Source: Atrichornis clamosus
Lineage: Eukaryota > Chordata > Aves > Passeriformes > Menuridae
Reading direction: 5' to 3'
DNA: 64,000 nt
Assembly: GCA_013400975.1 (NCBI GenBank)
Contig: WBMZ01010256.1
Coordinates: 124,001 to 188,000, forward strand
Notes under the pieces: model-generated
The model's input: the letters and a program-made list of their open reading frames with translations, nothing else
The model's database searches: none
What the model was told of the DNA's origin: nothing
Position numbers and translations under genes: made by a program
Shown: positions 12,802-23,832 of the stretch, in pieces
Numbering within the stretch: position 1 is the stretch's first letter
Layout: every line of letters begins with the position of its first letter

Positions 12802-14188
12802 TATATTTATTACGGTGACTTTTAAAATTAATAATATTTAAACACAGAATAAAGAGCAAATCTACTTTTCCATTTTACCCCTGAACTCTGTTCTATATGA
12901 GGACTGAAGAGTGAATGTCCTTTATGAATACTGGATGTTTACATCTGTTCCCTAGCTCTTTCCCTGGCACCTTTCTTTTATTCACTGCAATATGCTGCAT
13001 GTGTGTGTTGGATAATTAAAACAAACAAACCAAAAACAAAGCCATGTGTACTGGTTGATGGCTTCTGTTGTGCCTCCAATATGTTTTTAGAATTATGGCA
13101 AAGGGAAGCAGGTACTCTGAGAAATACTTTAAAAACAGCAACAAAAGCAAAAGTACCTTACAATAAAAGAAGCATAATTTTTGAAGTGGTGTTAACTGCT
13201 ATTTTCCTAATTAATAAGTACATCCAAAGTAGTCTTTCATTTTTATAAAGTGGGTATTATAGCACTTAAAGGCTATAAATCTATCTAAATATATAGATTT
13301 CTGTGGAATTGTACAATTTGTGAGTAAGACATCCTATAATCTGTTTGAAAGCAGATGTCTACGTTTACTGTGGCTTGAGTGTTCTTACTAAAGGCAGGAT
13401 GATTTCCCTTGTACTGGTAATTAATAACCTGTTGTTACCAGAGTACCTAATACCAGCATAATAATCAGAAAAGACATTTTTATTTCTTGCCTTTGTGGAT
13501 TATAAGGTAGGAGGAAAATTAAAAGGCTAAATGGCTCTGTATTCATCTCCACTGCATCTCATAAAGGTAAAATTGTAGCCTCTGTGGCTGAACTCTTACC
13601 TTATTAAAATTGGCTCTGTATAGTTTTGCAGTCTTGTTGGTTCAGATCATGACATGAATAGAGCTCACTGATCAGTAAAGATATGTGACATGTTTAGATT
13701 TGGCTCAGGACAATGACTTGCTGCTGCAGTACACTGGTAAGGGCAGACTTTTCCTGATTCTGTATTAGAAAACATTATCTGAAGCGTCCTATTCAAGAAA
13801 TAATCCCTTTTTTTAATGTAAACTTATAGACACAAGATTTTTAGCTCCAGCTGAACCTGGCTTCTGGCCAAACACACAAACTACACTGGCTGGTGCCTCA
13901 GAAACAGCTGGGGCTCCTGGATCTGTCACTGTTAGCACTGAAATCCTACCTGTTCTAGTGAATATGTATGTCCAATAATTATGACTCTGTTTTCCTTCAC
14001 TGGCTTTTATTTGACTTGGGAACTAAGAATATTAGAGGGCAAGGCTAAATAAATCTGTTTGAGAAATACCTTCAGAATCTGTTTGGATGCACCATTTTAC
14101 CCAGCAATTATAAATATATGTCTGAATAATAAAATTCTTCATAATCTATCTGCTAATTTTGGTTGCCGACGGTTTATTCTCCTTCCAG

Positions 14189-14303
14189 AAGTCCTGCATT
14201 GATTGGATGCTTCATAGTAGATAGAGAATACTTCCAAGAGATTGGATTACTGGATGAAGGCATGGAGGTATATGGAGGAGAGAATGTGGAGCTTGGAATC
14301 AGG
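14189..14303 (+). CDS. GALNT8: GALNT8 internal exon: YGGEN nucleotide-sugar loop
   Basis: This exon encodes residues 128-166. The key part is GLLDEGMEVYGGENVELGIR: the acidic GGENxE loop that lies over UDP-GalNAc in GalNAc-transferases. The residue before GGEN is Tyr (Y156, codon 14271-14273). Most family members, such as GALNT2, have Trp here; Tyr is the mark of the GALNT8/9/17/18 subfamily, whose members show weak or no activity in many in vitro assays. Acceptor 'ccttccag' ends at 14188, donor gtaagg begins at 14304. The exon starts with the last base of the split Arg codon and ends on a codon boundary. Confidence 0.95.
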
Positions 14304-15850
14304 GTAAGGAACATCATTAGCCAACACTGGTGGCTTACATTTAAAATACAGCTTGCTTCTTATTGCAAGGGGAAAAAAGCAGTCAAAAACATATGGATGA
14401 TGGCATGCAAAGGAGATCCATAGCTCTGTAGACGTGTAAATATAGTATTTGAGGATAGAGGGGAAAAAAAGAGCAAAAGCTCTTTTTAAAGAACTTAATC
14501 TGGGACAAGGATAGGACGACAGAATTTAGGATCATTCTTTCATTGAAGTAACAATACTGGAATTTTGCAGAGTTGTTACCTGAAAGTCCCTGCTCACCTA
14601 CGATCCCAGACTCAGTAAGGAGGTTGGTTTCTGACAGGTATGGTGGGAAAAGCCTTTCTAGATTACTTGATTCATTTAAATGAGGAAAATCACTGTGGAG
14701 CAAAGTGGAATATAGAGACATTTATTCTTCCTTCCAGGGGGAAGGGAATTAAGATATTCATAAAGTGCATAAGTGCACATATTTTCTTTCTCCATCATAC
14801 ACTCTTCACCTGTTTACTGTATGCAGTATTTTGTGTGATTTGTTTTCTTCTTTCTGTATCTCTTCACAGCTAAATACCATTCTGAAAATACAGTGTGGTT
14901 CTGTTTGAGAATCTCTCAGGAATTCTTAGATAGATAATGGTAATGAAAAATGGTGTGGTGTGTTATAAAACTAAATTCTGAACTCTGCTATGAAACATTA
15001 GTGGAAGGTATCATTGTATTTTGTGCCTTGTAGTTGCCAGAATAAAAGCATACTGTTGCACAATAGCCAAAAAAAAAGGAACTTACTTCAAGAATATAGA
15101 ATTCTCTGCTGAGACTGCAAGATGTAACAAACAATACTCATTTTTACTTCTGGTTTCCTGAAATTCTTTTTCTTCCACCTGTCAGAGATGAAGAGTTATT
15201 TCAGGAAGAGTGAAGCACAGACCCCCTTTCAGCTACATTAGAGCACTTTTTCATGGAAAGGGAGAAAAAAAATGCAAGACTGCTTCTTTTAATAATGCCA
15301 TTCTTCTCACCATGAGGGCCAGAGAGCTGCCTTCTGTTCCCAAGAACTTATTTTGCAGCTCAGTGTTGTGATGAGTTGAAAATTCATGTCACTGGTTTTT
15401 CTGTCCTTTTCTTGACTGACAAAACTATTGTTTCCTTTAGTGAGGAGTTTCTCTCAGTTTGCATCATGAGACTTACTGTCTGGTCTGCAGTACTTAGCCT
15501 TGCAGGAGCTGATTGTTGAGTATGTTGATAGACAAGACCAGAGAGACACAAATCTCTGCATAATTGAAACTTTGGAGTAGACTGGATCACTGGAATGAGG
15601 TCCGACACCGCTCTGATTTCCTTATGGCTTTTTGTCTCTCTCCAGGGAAGCAGTGCCTGACCTACATAAAATACTTTCATCTGTAACAGACTGTAGTGTG
15701 CAAGGTAGCAGAATATATGCTGCCTTGTCTGACTTCGTCCTGCCTAGGATCTGTGTTCCTGGCTGTACGAAAACAAACTACAGAGCTGTAATGAACAGAT
15801 TTTTAGCAGTTTATTACCAGCTCTTCTCACAATTCTCAGTGTAATACAAG

Positions 15851-16031
15851 GATGAGACTGAGAGGAGACCTCGCTGTGGTCTTCAACATCCCCATGAGGG
15901 GGAGTGGAGGGACAGGCACTGGTCTCTTCACTCTCATGACCAGTGACAGGACCCATGGGAATGGCATGAAGGTTTAGGCTGGATATCAGGAAAAGGTTTT
16001 TCACCCAGAGGATGACTGGGCACTGGGACAT
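15851..16031 (+). mobile_element. CR1 LINE 3'-UTR fragment
   Basis: 'gatgagactgagaggagacc', 'ggacaggcactggtctcttc', 'ccagtgacaggacccatggg' and 'tttttcacccagaggatgac' follow the CR1 3'-UTR order. Both ends are missing compared with the longer copy at 20664-21272, which carries the same phrases. Confidence 0.85.
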
Positions 16032-17559
16032 CTCTAGATTACTTGTATTGCTTTTACTGTGAGGTCTATGATTAATTACTTAATCAAAATAGTAACTGTT
16101 TTACAAAAGCTGCATTATAATTACAGTATTAGTGCAATAAATAATGTTTCCATTTTAAAAGGCTGCTCTCCAATCTATGACTACATATTGCTCACTGTGC
16201 TTCATCTTTCATTGCCACTTTTCCTTTTTTAAGAAATATCCAGATTCTAGGGAAGTTTTACGCATAACCTTGCAGGAGCAAACATCTACAGGAACTGGAG
16301 AGTTTATTTTTGACTGCAGTAATAGCAATAGGTGTTAGGATCATTTGAGCTACCTGTTTATCTTAAACATGGTCAGTAGAACATGGTCCTGTGTCCTTAT
16401 TTTACTGCTTTTGTTGCAGAGGATGTAAGGAAGTGAACAGCTAAACTACTATGAGGAATTAGACTCTGACAAAATGGAGTCTTATCTCACTACCCTCACC
16501 CAGGAGGTATTTTTGTCACCTCATCATCTGCACAAACACCTAGTTATTTGTGTCATTTGAGTGCAAGAAAGTCCCCAACTATTGGAAACTGAATTTGAAG
16601 TATCCGTTGTTGGTACACTGTAAGAAGCCACAGAAAACAGGACTTTGGAGGATTATTTGCTTGACTCTGATGAATTTGTTTCACTACTCAGCTCTGTTGG
16701 TCTCTGATTTGGAGTACTATTTTAACTGCTAAGATTTTTACCCTTGTCCGTGGCTTTGAAATAGCACTGTAAAATATTAAGCATATATTATTAAATAAAT
16801 ATTAATAGAGATCTGTTGCCTTGAGCTAGAAGCTGACAGATGAGTTCAAAACATGAATGTGTTTTGGTTCTTAGAAGAAACACTTTATTTTCTCCTCAAG
16901 CAATCATTTTCTTGCAAAGCTATTTATTTGCCCCATAAGACAAAAAAGGCAGGCTGGTTGATGCAAGACCTGATAGAATTCTCTTTGAGCAGCTCAGTCA
17001 CTTCAACAGGGATTTTTGAAAGATTCATTTACTGTGGAGCAGCATCATATTTGTAAATTCACGTTAGTATGAGTAATGCTTCTTTTTGATTCTGCTCAAT
17101 CATTCCCAATTGAATGGACCGAAGTGTGCTTGTAAGGGACCAGATTGCACTTGGAGGGTGAACTGGAATCACATTGCTTATCCATGGGATCAAGCAGGAA
17201 CTGTGTTGGTAACTGCCTTGTAGTGGAAAAAGAAGGTGAATGTAAAGCCAGTGTTTCCCACTGTCATTTGTGCTCTGCTTCTGGGCTGTGCTTGCACAAG
17301 CAGTCCTTGTGGTTATGGCAGACCCTACAAATCCTTTGTAGTCAATTGGATGCAGTCAGTTGGATCCTGCATTGGATGGTTCAAGTCTAGTTTTCAGTAG
17401 GCTGCTTAAAGACCTTTTCCAGTTCCTACTGAAGTCAGCAGAAGATTTTCCATGAAAAGCAAGCCTGTAGCAATCCTTTTGTCTTTTACAGCAGCCTGCA
17501 TGCTTGATAGAGCTCCCAATTATCTGTTACAGCAAAGATATTTGTAGCACTTTTAGGGA

Positions 17560-17690
17560 TGCCTTAAGGAATATTCAGTGGTTTGCCTCAGGTCCCAGAC
17601 TAAGTCATCATCAGAGTCAAGGGAATGCAAGCCCAGGCTTTGACTTGGAGTAATTCTGTATGTCACAAAGGCTTTGTGCTTGCAGATGAA
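17560..17690 (-). repeat. Possible MIR-like SINE remnant
   Basis: 'gtggtttgcctcaggtccca' and 'gggaatgcaagcccaggctt' resemble the reverse complement of the MIR core ('ttgcccaaggtcacac ... gaacccaggc'). The match is short and degraded. Confidence 0.3.
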
Positions 17691-18639
17691 TTCGTGCTCA
17701 CAAGGATATAATGGCCCTGTTAAGTGGGCAAGAGGAAATTTTGTTAGAAGGTAAAAGCTCTTTAAGGGAAAAGGATTGGATCTTGCTTCCACTAAATGAT
17801 GTATCAGGACTTTACATCAGCTGACCCAGAAGGAAAATTGTATTTATAGTTAGACTGGGTATGGCATGCTACTTTTATAGAGTATGTTGGCTTAATCAAA
17901 TTAGTTGCTTAATTTCTTGTTAGTCTGGTGGTTTGTCTGTGGACCTTATGTGAAGCTGATGCTCTTTCTGTTGGTGGAGAACTAGAGAAATACAGTTTAT
18001 GAGTAGGGGTGAAGAAATTAGTTATTTGAGCAGAAAATAGTCCTGGCGTTCCTTGGGTATTTTCCATACAGTAGGGTCCCTCTGTGGCAGAGCCACTCTC
18101 TGATCTGTTGTTTTCTCAAGTTCCAGAAGTGAGTTCCATTATTTGTTTGTTTGTTTTGGGGTGGTTTTTGTGGGTCTTATTTTGTTGGGGTTTTTTTAAT
18201 GTGCTTTTGGCTCTTTACTATCTTGTTTTTTGTTTAACCTCCCCCCACATCTACTTCTGGGGTCATGATTTTTTATTGCTAATTAGTTAAGTGAGTCTCT
18301 CCCATATGGTGCGTAGGAACTGGTTGCTGCTTACTAGCCCAGCCATTGCCAATCCACAGTGTTTGTGTATCCCAGTTGTTTCTCACCTGAGATCTTTCTT
18401 ATAATACTGCCTTTGCAATAGTGTTCTTTTTGTTAATCACAAGTGAATGAAGATATTTGCATTTGCCCCCAAATCTCCATAGTTATCTGAAAATATTTTG
18501 CCCTTTTTCCTCTTTCCCTAGAAGTTTCCAGCAGTTCTACCTGTCAGTGTTTCTAGCACAAACCATAAATTACATGAAACCGTGAATATATCGCATGTAA
18601 ATAGATGTCTGATTTTATTAAAGAAAGCCTTTGCACAGT

Positions 18640-18730
18640 TGTTCTGGGCACGGCTGGGGTGGAGATAATTTTCTTCCTGGTAGCTGGTGCAGTACTGTGT
18701 TTTGGATTTAAGAAGAGAACAGTGTTAAAC
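18640..18730 (+). mobile_element. Avian ERVL LTR fragment (5' end)
   Basis: Starting at TGTTCTGGGCACGGCTGG, the sequence continues with 'gataattttcttcctggtag', 'ctggtgcagtactgtgtttt' and 'ggattta'. This follows the opening of the abundant avian ERVL LTR as I remember it, including the TG start expected of an LTR. Only about 90 bases are recognisable and no internal viral genes accompany it, so it is a truncated solo LTR remnant. The subfamily name is not assigned. Confidence 0.75.
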
Positions 18731-19770
18731 CTCAACAGTGTTCAAGCTAGAGTGTAGTTTCAAAGCACACAGGCTACACTGGGTTACATTTTCTCCTTCT
18801 CCTTGCCATCTGCTGTTCCCTTTGGCCTGGCCAGCACAGTGGTCTGAATGGCTGCCCCATCCCTGCTGCCTCTGAACCCCTCTGCTTCAGTCAACCTTTA
18901 TATTCTACCTTTTTTTTTGAAACTGCAGGGTTAATTTTAATGTTAATCAGTCTGTGATTTACCGTGCTGCCTCACAAACGGTTTTGTTAGGCAGATTGAA
19001 AGGCTGGTGTGCCAAGAGGTAGAAATGACTGGGAATGAACAAAGGAAGTGAACTGCTGTGTTGTGGAACTGTTTACACGCAGAGAGTGCAGTGGGATGTG
19101 TCATGTGTGTGTAGTGTCCCTTTCTGTCCTTGCTGCTGGGTCCCCTTTCGTGGCACTCCACTGAGCAGTGTAGATCTTCCCTAAATACCCTTCAGGAAAA
19201 TTAATCCAGACATCCCCCATTCTGGCACTTCCAGCTGCAATCACTTGCTGTAGTCTTTAAGCCATGTTTTTAGCTTGATTTCAGTAAGTAGGCCAATATC
19301 CTTTGCCAGTAGGGGATGATTTGCTGTACAGAAAACATCCTTAGCATATGATCACAGGTGCTGTTCAACAGTATTAGGTTGATGATGTGAGAAGGCACAG
19401 GGTTGAGAAGTCCAAAACCAGGAATATTCCTATACTTATTTCTTTTAGATAACATTTAAATACTGCTTTTAAAGATAATAATTTCTCTTTAACTTTACAT
19501 TAAAGCAAGAAGTCTATTTTGCTTTTATCCATTTTGTGAATTAAGAAGAGACTATTTCTAGACTGAACTCAGCAAGAAAAAAGTTGTAAGGATTGACCAA
19601 ATGTTACTTGTTACAAGATGTCTGCACTTTCACTAAGATAAAAATAATTCCTTAGCACTGCAGGTATGACATAAGCACTTGCCTAGCACCCTGTGTAACC
19701 AGCAGTGGCTTATCAGTGCACACAGGATTATTCCTAAAGTTGATTTTATTTTGCAGAGCACCTCACTGCA

Positions 19771-19846
19771 GTGATCAGATCAACCCCAAGATCAGATCAA
19801 TTTAGTCCGTGATCAGATCAACCCCAAGATCAGATCAATTTAGTCC
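19771..19846 (+). repeat. Two perfect tandem copies of a 38-bp unit
   Basis: Copy one is 19771-19808 and copy two is 19809-19846, with no mismatches. Each unit itself contains GATCAGATCAA twice, giving four copies of that 11-mer. Identity between copies indicates a recent duplication or an assembly or polymerase slip. Confidence 0.95.
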
Positions 19847-20539
19847 ACAGACTAAAATTCTCTATTTACAGGGTTGTAATTCCAACTGATTTAAAATAAA
19901 GGCTCTATTGAGAATAAAATAAGGAATTGTCATGCCTCCAAATTCTGCCAGTCATGACATTAGCAGAAACTGGATTTTTTTGGCCTGTTCTGGTTTCAGT
20001 CACTCCTACATTGGAATAATTGTTTTTCCCCCCGTTTTGCCTGTAAATGCCTCAGCAGGTAACCTGCAGCTACAGCATGTGTAATTATACATTACCAGTG
20101 AATCATTTTCGTGTTTTTGCTATTTCTGGGGAGAGAACATTTTATTAGCTTCTCCCACAGGAAAGGAAATTATTACAGCACCAGCTAACATGCGGCATCA
20201 CTCTACCCTACAAGGAAGGACGAAGAGGCACTTGGAGATTTCTCAGAAATGTTTTTTCACCAGCTGTGCCTGTGTGGATGCACATTACCAACTGGGAGGT
20301 GATACAGATATCTTGATGTTTTATGAAAGAAAATTGTTGTTTATAGTGGTATGGAAAGAAGTAAAACAGTTTAAGTCAATATACACTTACAAATCAATGG
20401 ACTCAGGTGAGATGCAAATTAATTAGTTCATTATTAGCCTCATGTTTGATGCCTTCCTGCACTTTCAAGTTATGGCATAGTGTCAGTGCTATTGTACCTT
20501 CTGGTATTACAAATCTTCATGGCCTAAGCTGGGATGTGT

Positions 20540-20663
20540 AATGATTTAACCCCAGCTGGCAACCAAGTCCCAGGCAGCTGCTCACTCACTTCTCTGCGGT
20601 GGGATGGGGGAGAGAATCAGAAGAGTAACAGTGAGAAAACTCGTGGTTTGAGATAAAAGCGGT
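20540..20663 (-). mobile_element. Avian ERVL LTR fragment (3' end, reversed)
   Basis: On the plus strand this reads 'gatttaaccccagctggcaa', 'gctgctcactcacttctctg', 'gtgggatgggggagagaatc' and 'actcgtggtttgagataaaa', the reverse complement of the 3' part of the abundant avian ERVL LTR. It stops abruptly at the start of the CR1 copy at about 20664, so the LTR is cut off there by the neighbouring element or a deletion. No coding region of the virus remains. Confidence 0.8.
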
Positions 20664-21272
20664 GTCCTGGGGTGCATCAGGCACAGCGCTGCCAGCCGAG
20701 CAAGGGAGGGGATTGTCCTGCTCTGAGCTTGTGCAGCCTCACCTCGAGTGCTGGGGGCAGTTTTGGGCACCACAATTAAAAAAACACATTAAGCCATTAG
20801 AGTGTGTCCAGAGAAGGGCCACGAGGATGATGAAAGGCCTTGAGGGGAAGCCATCTGAGCAGTAGCTGCGGGCACTTGGTCTGTTCAGCCTGGAGAAGAG
20901 GAGACTGAGGGGAGACCTCATTGCAGTTACAACTTCCTCATGAGGGGCAGAGGAGGGGCAGGCACTGAGCTCTTCTCTGTGGTGACAGTGACAGGACCTG
21001 AGGAAACAGCATGAAGCTGTGTCAGGGCAGGTTTAGGTTGGATAACAGGAAAAGGTTCTTCACCCAGAGGGTGGTTGTGCACTGGCACAGGCTCCCCACG
21101 GAGGTGGTCACAGCACCAGCCTGACAGAGGTCCAGAAGTGTTTGGGCAATGATCTTAGGCACACAGTGTGACTCTTGGGGTGTCCTGTGCAGGGCCCAGA
21201 GTTGGACTTCATTGATCCTTGGGGTCGCTTTCCCTGTGCATCCCTCCCAACTCAGGATATGCTATTCTATGA
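20664..21272 (+). mobile_element. CR1 LINE, longest copy in the window
   Basis: This copy begins with 'gtgtcctggggtgcatcagg', the end of the CR1 reverse-transcriptase reading frame. It continues through 'cctcacctcgagtgctgggg', 'gtgtccagagaagggccacg', 'ggcaggcactgagctcttct' and 'aaggttcttcacccagaggg', and ends at 'ctattctatgat'. About 610 bases of the 3' part are kept. The reading frame carries stops, so no active protein is expected. Confidence 0.9.
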
Positions 21273-23656
21273 TCAAGTCTTTAGGCATAGTGCAAGATTG
21301 CCAAGACTGATTTAGCTAAGTATAGCTGTGGTAAGAGAGAGAAACTAAAAGCATAAAAGATGGCCAAGGCACTACGTTGCTTCACGAATACTAAACCAGT
21401 GGTGATCCTGTTTTTCAGTTTCCTGCTTTTGTACCTCTTGAGATGAAAAGTGATTTCTATTTCTTATTCATGACTTGGCAATGTAGTGATTGATGTGTGG
21501 GTTACTTGCTGTGCCTTGCAGTGAGTTAGACACGTTTGGAAGAGAACTGAATGGAGCCATATGCCTTCGGTGACCCTGGACATGTTAACTCCAAGTGACA
21601 CAGGCAGAGAACAGTTCCTGCAGTTGTGAACCAGCTGAACACCATGCGTAATTTAACAGTACACTGTAAAAGTTTCACAGCTCATGAAAATACATGCAAA
21701 ATTAATCCCTGCAGAACAAAACAATTTTAAAAGTACATAATGAAGCAATTAGCTAAAAGAGGAAGGAAAGTAATGACAATTTAATTTGGAAAGAATCTTT
21801 ACATGTATTAGGTTTTCAATGAGAGTGTTTCATGAAGGCACAATTAATGTAAAATGAGGCATATGAGGCAATTAATGATGACTTCAGAAGTTAGATTTAA
21901 GGGATAATTTACATTTTAAATATCAAGAGCAGCTTCAGTTATGTTAAAGCCTTTTATTTTCCTTTTGAAAAACCTTTTAGATTGTGGAGGTGTGGTTTTG
22001 TAGGTTGCTTACAGTTTCACATTAAGATGCCAGCTTGGTTATGGAAAAAAAATCTGTTCTCACATACAAATAGATAAGTTTTCCTGAAAGTATGACAGAC
22101 TTGTGTGATGATGGGAATTATTTAGTGAAGATTTTCTGACTTCAGTGGAGGTAGGACCTAAACAAATATTAGCACATTTCATCCAGTGAGTATAGGGTCT
22201 AGGTCTACAGAGACAGATACCCAACAAATGTACACAACAATCCAAAAACTTCCAGGGTGCAATTGAAAACTCACTGATTGCCGTTAAAAATGTGAACACT
22301 GATTTGAGTGATCTTCGTGTCTGACAATTCTCTCTGTCCTTCCAGCAGTCACCTGTCAAAATACCAAAATAAAAATGCAAGTTCAAAATGATCGTGACAT
22401 TGAATAATAATAGTTTATTCATGCTTGTCTGTAAAACATCAAGCTCATTACTGGTTATCAGTAAACAGTTAATGGTAGTGACAAAGGTTGACAAGATTCC
22501 AAAATAGTTTTTACATTAAATTTTTTCCCAAAATATATTTTAAAGATATTGGTAACTCTTAGTTTGTATCCACAGTAGTAATTAATTTACACTGACTACT
22601 TTTTTTATCTTCAGGGCATCTTAATGAGTTCTTCTAATTCTGTCATTTGCAAACTTCACAGAAGCTAGAAATTACTTCAGCTTTTTGAGAAATCACTTAA
22701 TTCTTAAAAGGTTTTTGTTTGCAGTCCAAATGAAATGATGGTATCAAACAAGGTCACATCAGCTCTTGGAGAAACTGCACGATCTGTGTAAACTTAATGA
22801 ATGCAGTACATGCTAATAAACTGCTCAATGACACGTAGGGTTTATATTTTTATTAGATTAAGGTTCTATAACAGAAAAAGAACACTCGGTGATTAAAGAA
22901 GTAAAAAGAAACTTCTAATGAAGAAATGTTACATCATTTTGTAATGCAGTATAAATTAAATACTTGAGAGAGGGATCAGCTTCAGAGTTATGGTTGTTTT
23001 GATTAAATATGCAAATTCAAACATATTTAAATGAAATTGGAAAGAATTTACTAAAGAATGTAGATTTAAAAATAAAAGTAAAGATAAGTGGAGACCTGTG
23101 CCTAGTGAAAGAGATTTTCCAGATGTGAGTGAAATTTGCTTTAAAAAACGTGTAACCAGATTGATTTGGACATTTGCAAGGAAGTGTGAGTCTGTGAGTC
23201 TGGAAGTGTGAGAAGTGTCTGTGCTGCACACAAGGCTCTGTGAGTGCTCTAACTAATGCCTGGTGGGAGTGAGTGAGGGGTAGCAGCACAGGGGTGTCAG
23301 GACTTGGCAAATTGCTCTAAGAAGCCACTTGGTGTGTTTCTGCTCCTGTAGCTGCCTCACTTGTGCCACACCCCTGGACTGCCCAGTGCTCCTGTCCTTC
23401 ACTCCTCCAACAGAGGGGAAGTAGCTGATCTGTTGTGCCATCATCTGTGTCCTCTCTGTGGTTTTACGTGTCCACTGCTTTCCTGGCTCTCCCAGTGTGA
23501 AGAGCCTGTTTTCTGTTTGCTCTGTGATGCTACTTTACCTTGGTGAACATAAATTCATCCAGATGTAGGGCCACAATTATAACTATGTGCAAATATACCT
23601 TCAGTAAATTAACAGCGTGAAGTGGTTAGAGCTCGGACAAATTCTGCATGCAAGCC

Positions 23657-23832
23657 ATAACAACTGATGATTTAAAAGGGAATTTCCCTTCCTTTCCCCC
23701 CCCCCCCCCCCAATCCGCATTTCCGTCATTGTTTCTGTCTACTCCCCCCTCCGCCTTTTTATGTCTAGTTTTTACCNATAACAACTGATGATTTAAAAGG
23801 GAATTTCCCTTCCTTTCCCCGCCCCCCCCCCC
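23657..23832 (+). repeat. Duplicated block around one undetermined base (n at 23777)
   Basis: A 43-bp block beginning ataacaactgatgattta occurs at 23657 and again at 23778, 121 bases later, each time running into a C homopolymer (about 23696-23711, and 23822-23832 after a single g). The second copy begins right after the n. The bases after the first poly-C (23712 on) look like a poor version of those after the second ('cattgtttc' against 'ttcatttc'). This is the pattern of two contig ends joined without being merged. The true genome probably has one copy. Confidence 0.8.

Larger units (their letters stand above)
11630..14188 (+). other. GALNT8 intron
   Basis: This 2,559-bp intron is bounded by gtaact and 'ctccttccag'. 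It contains a CR1 end (12561-12759) followed at once by a TG dinucleotide run. The remainder is AT-rich and has no recognisable exon or RNA gene. Confidence 0.9.

Noticed and set aside
22060..22494. 144-codon open frame on the minus strand in the big intron
   Set aside because: Unrecognised peptide and within chance length; AT-rich intron sequence with no coding bias seen.
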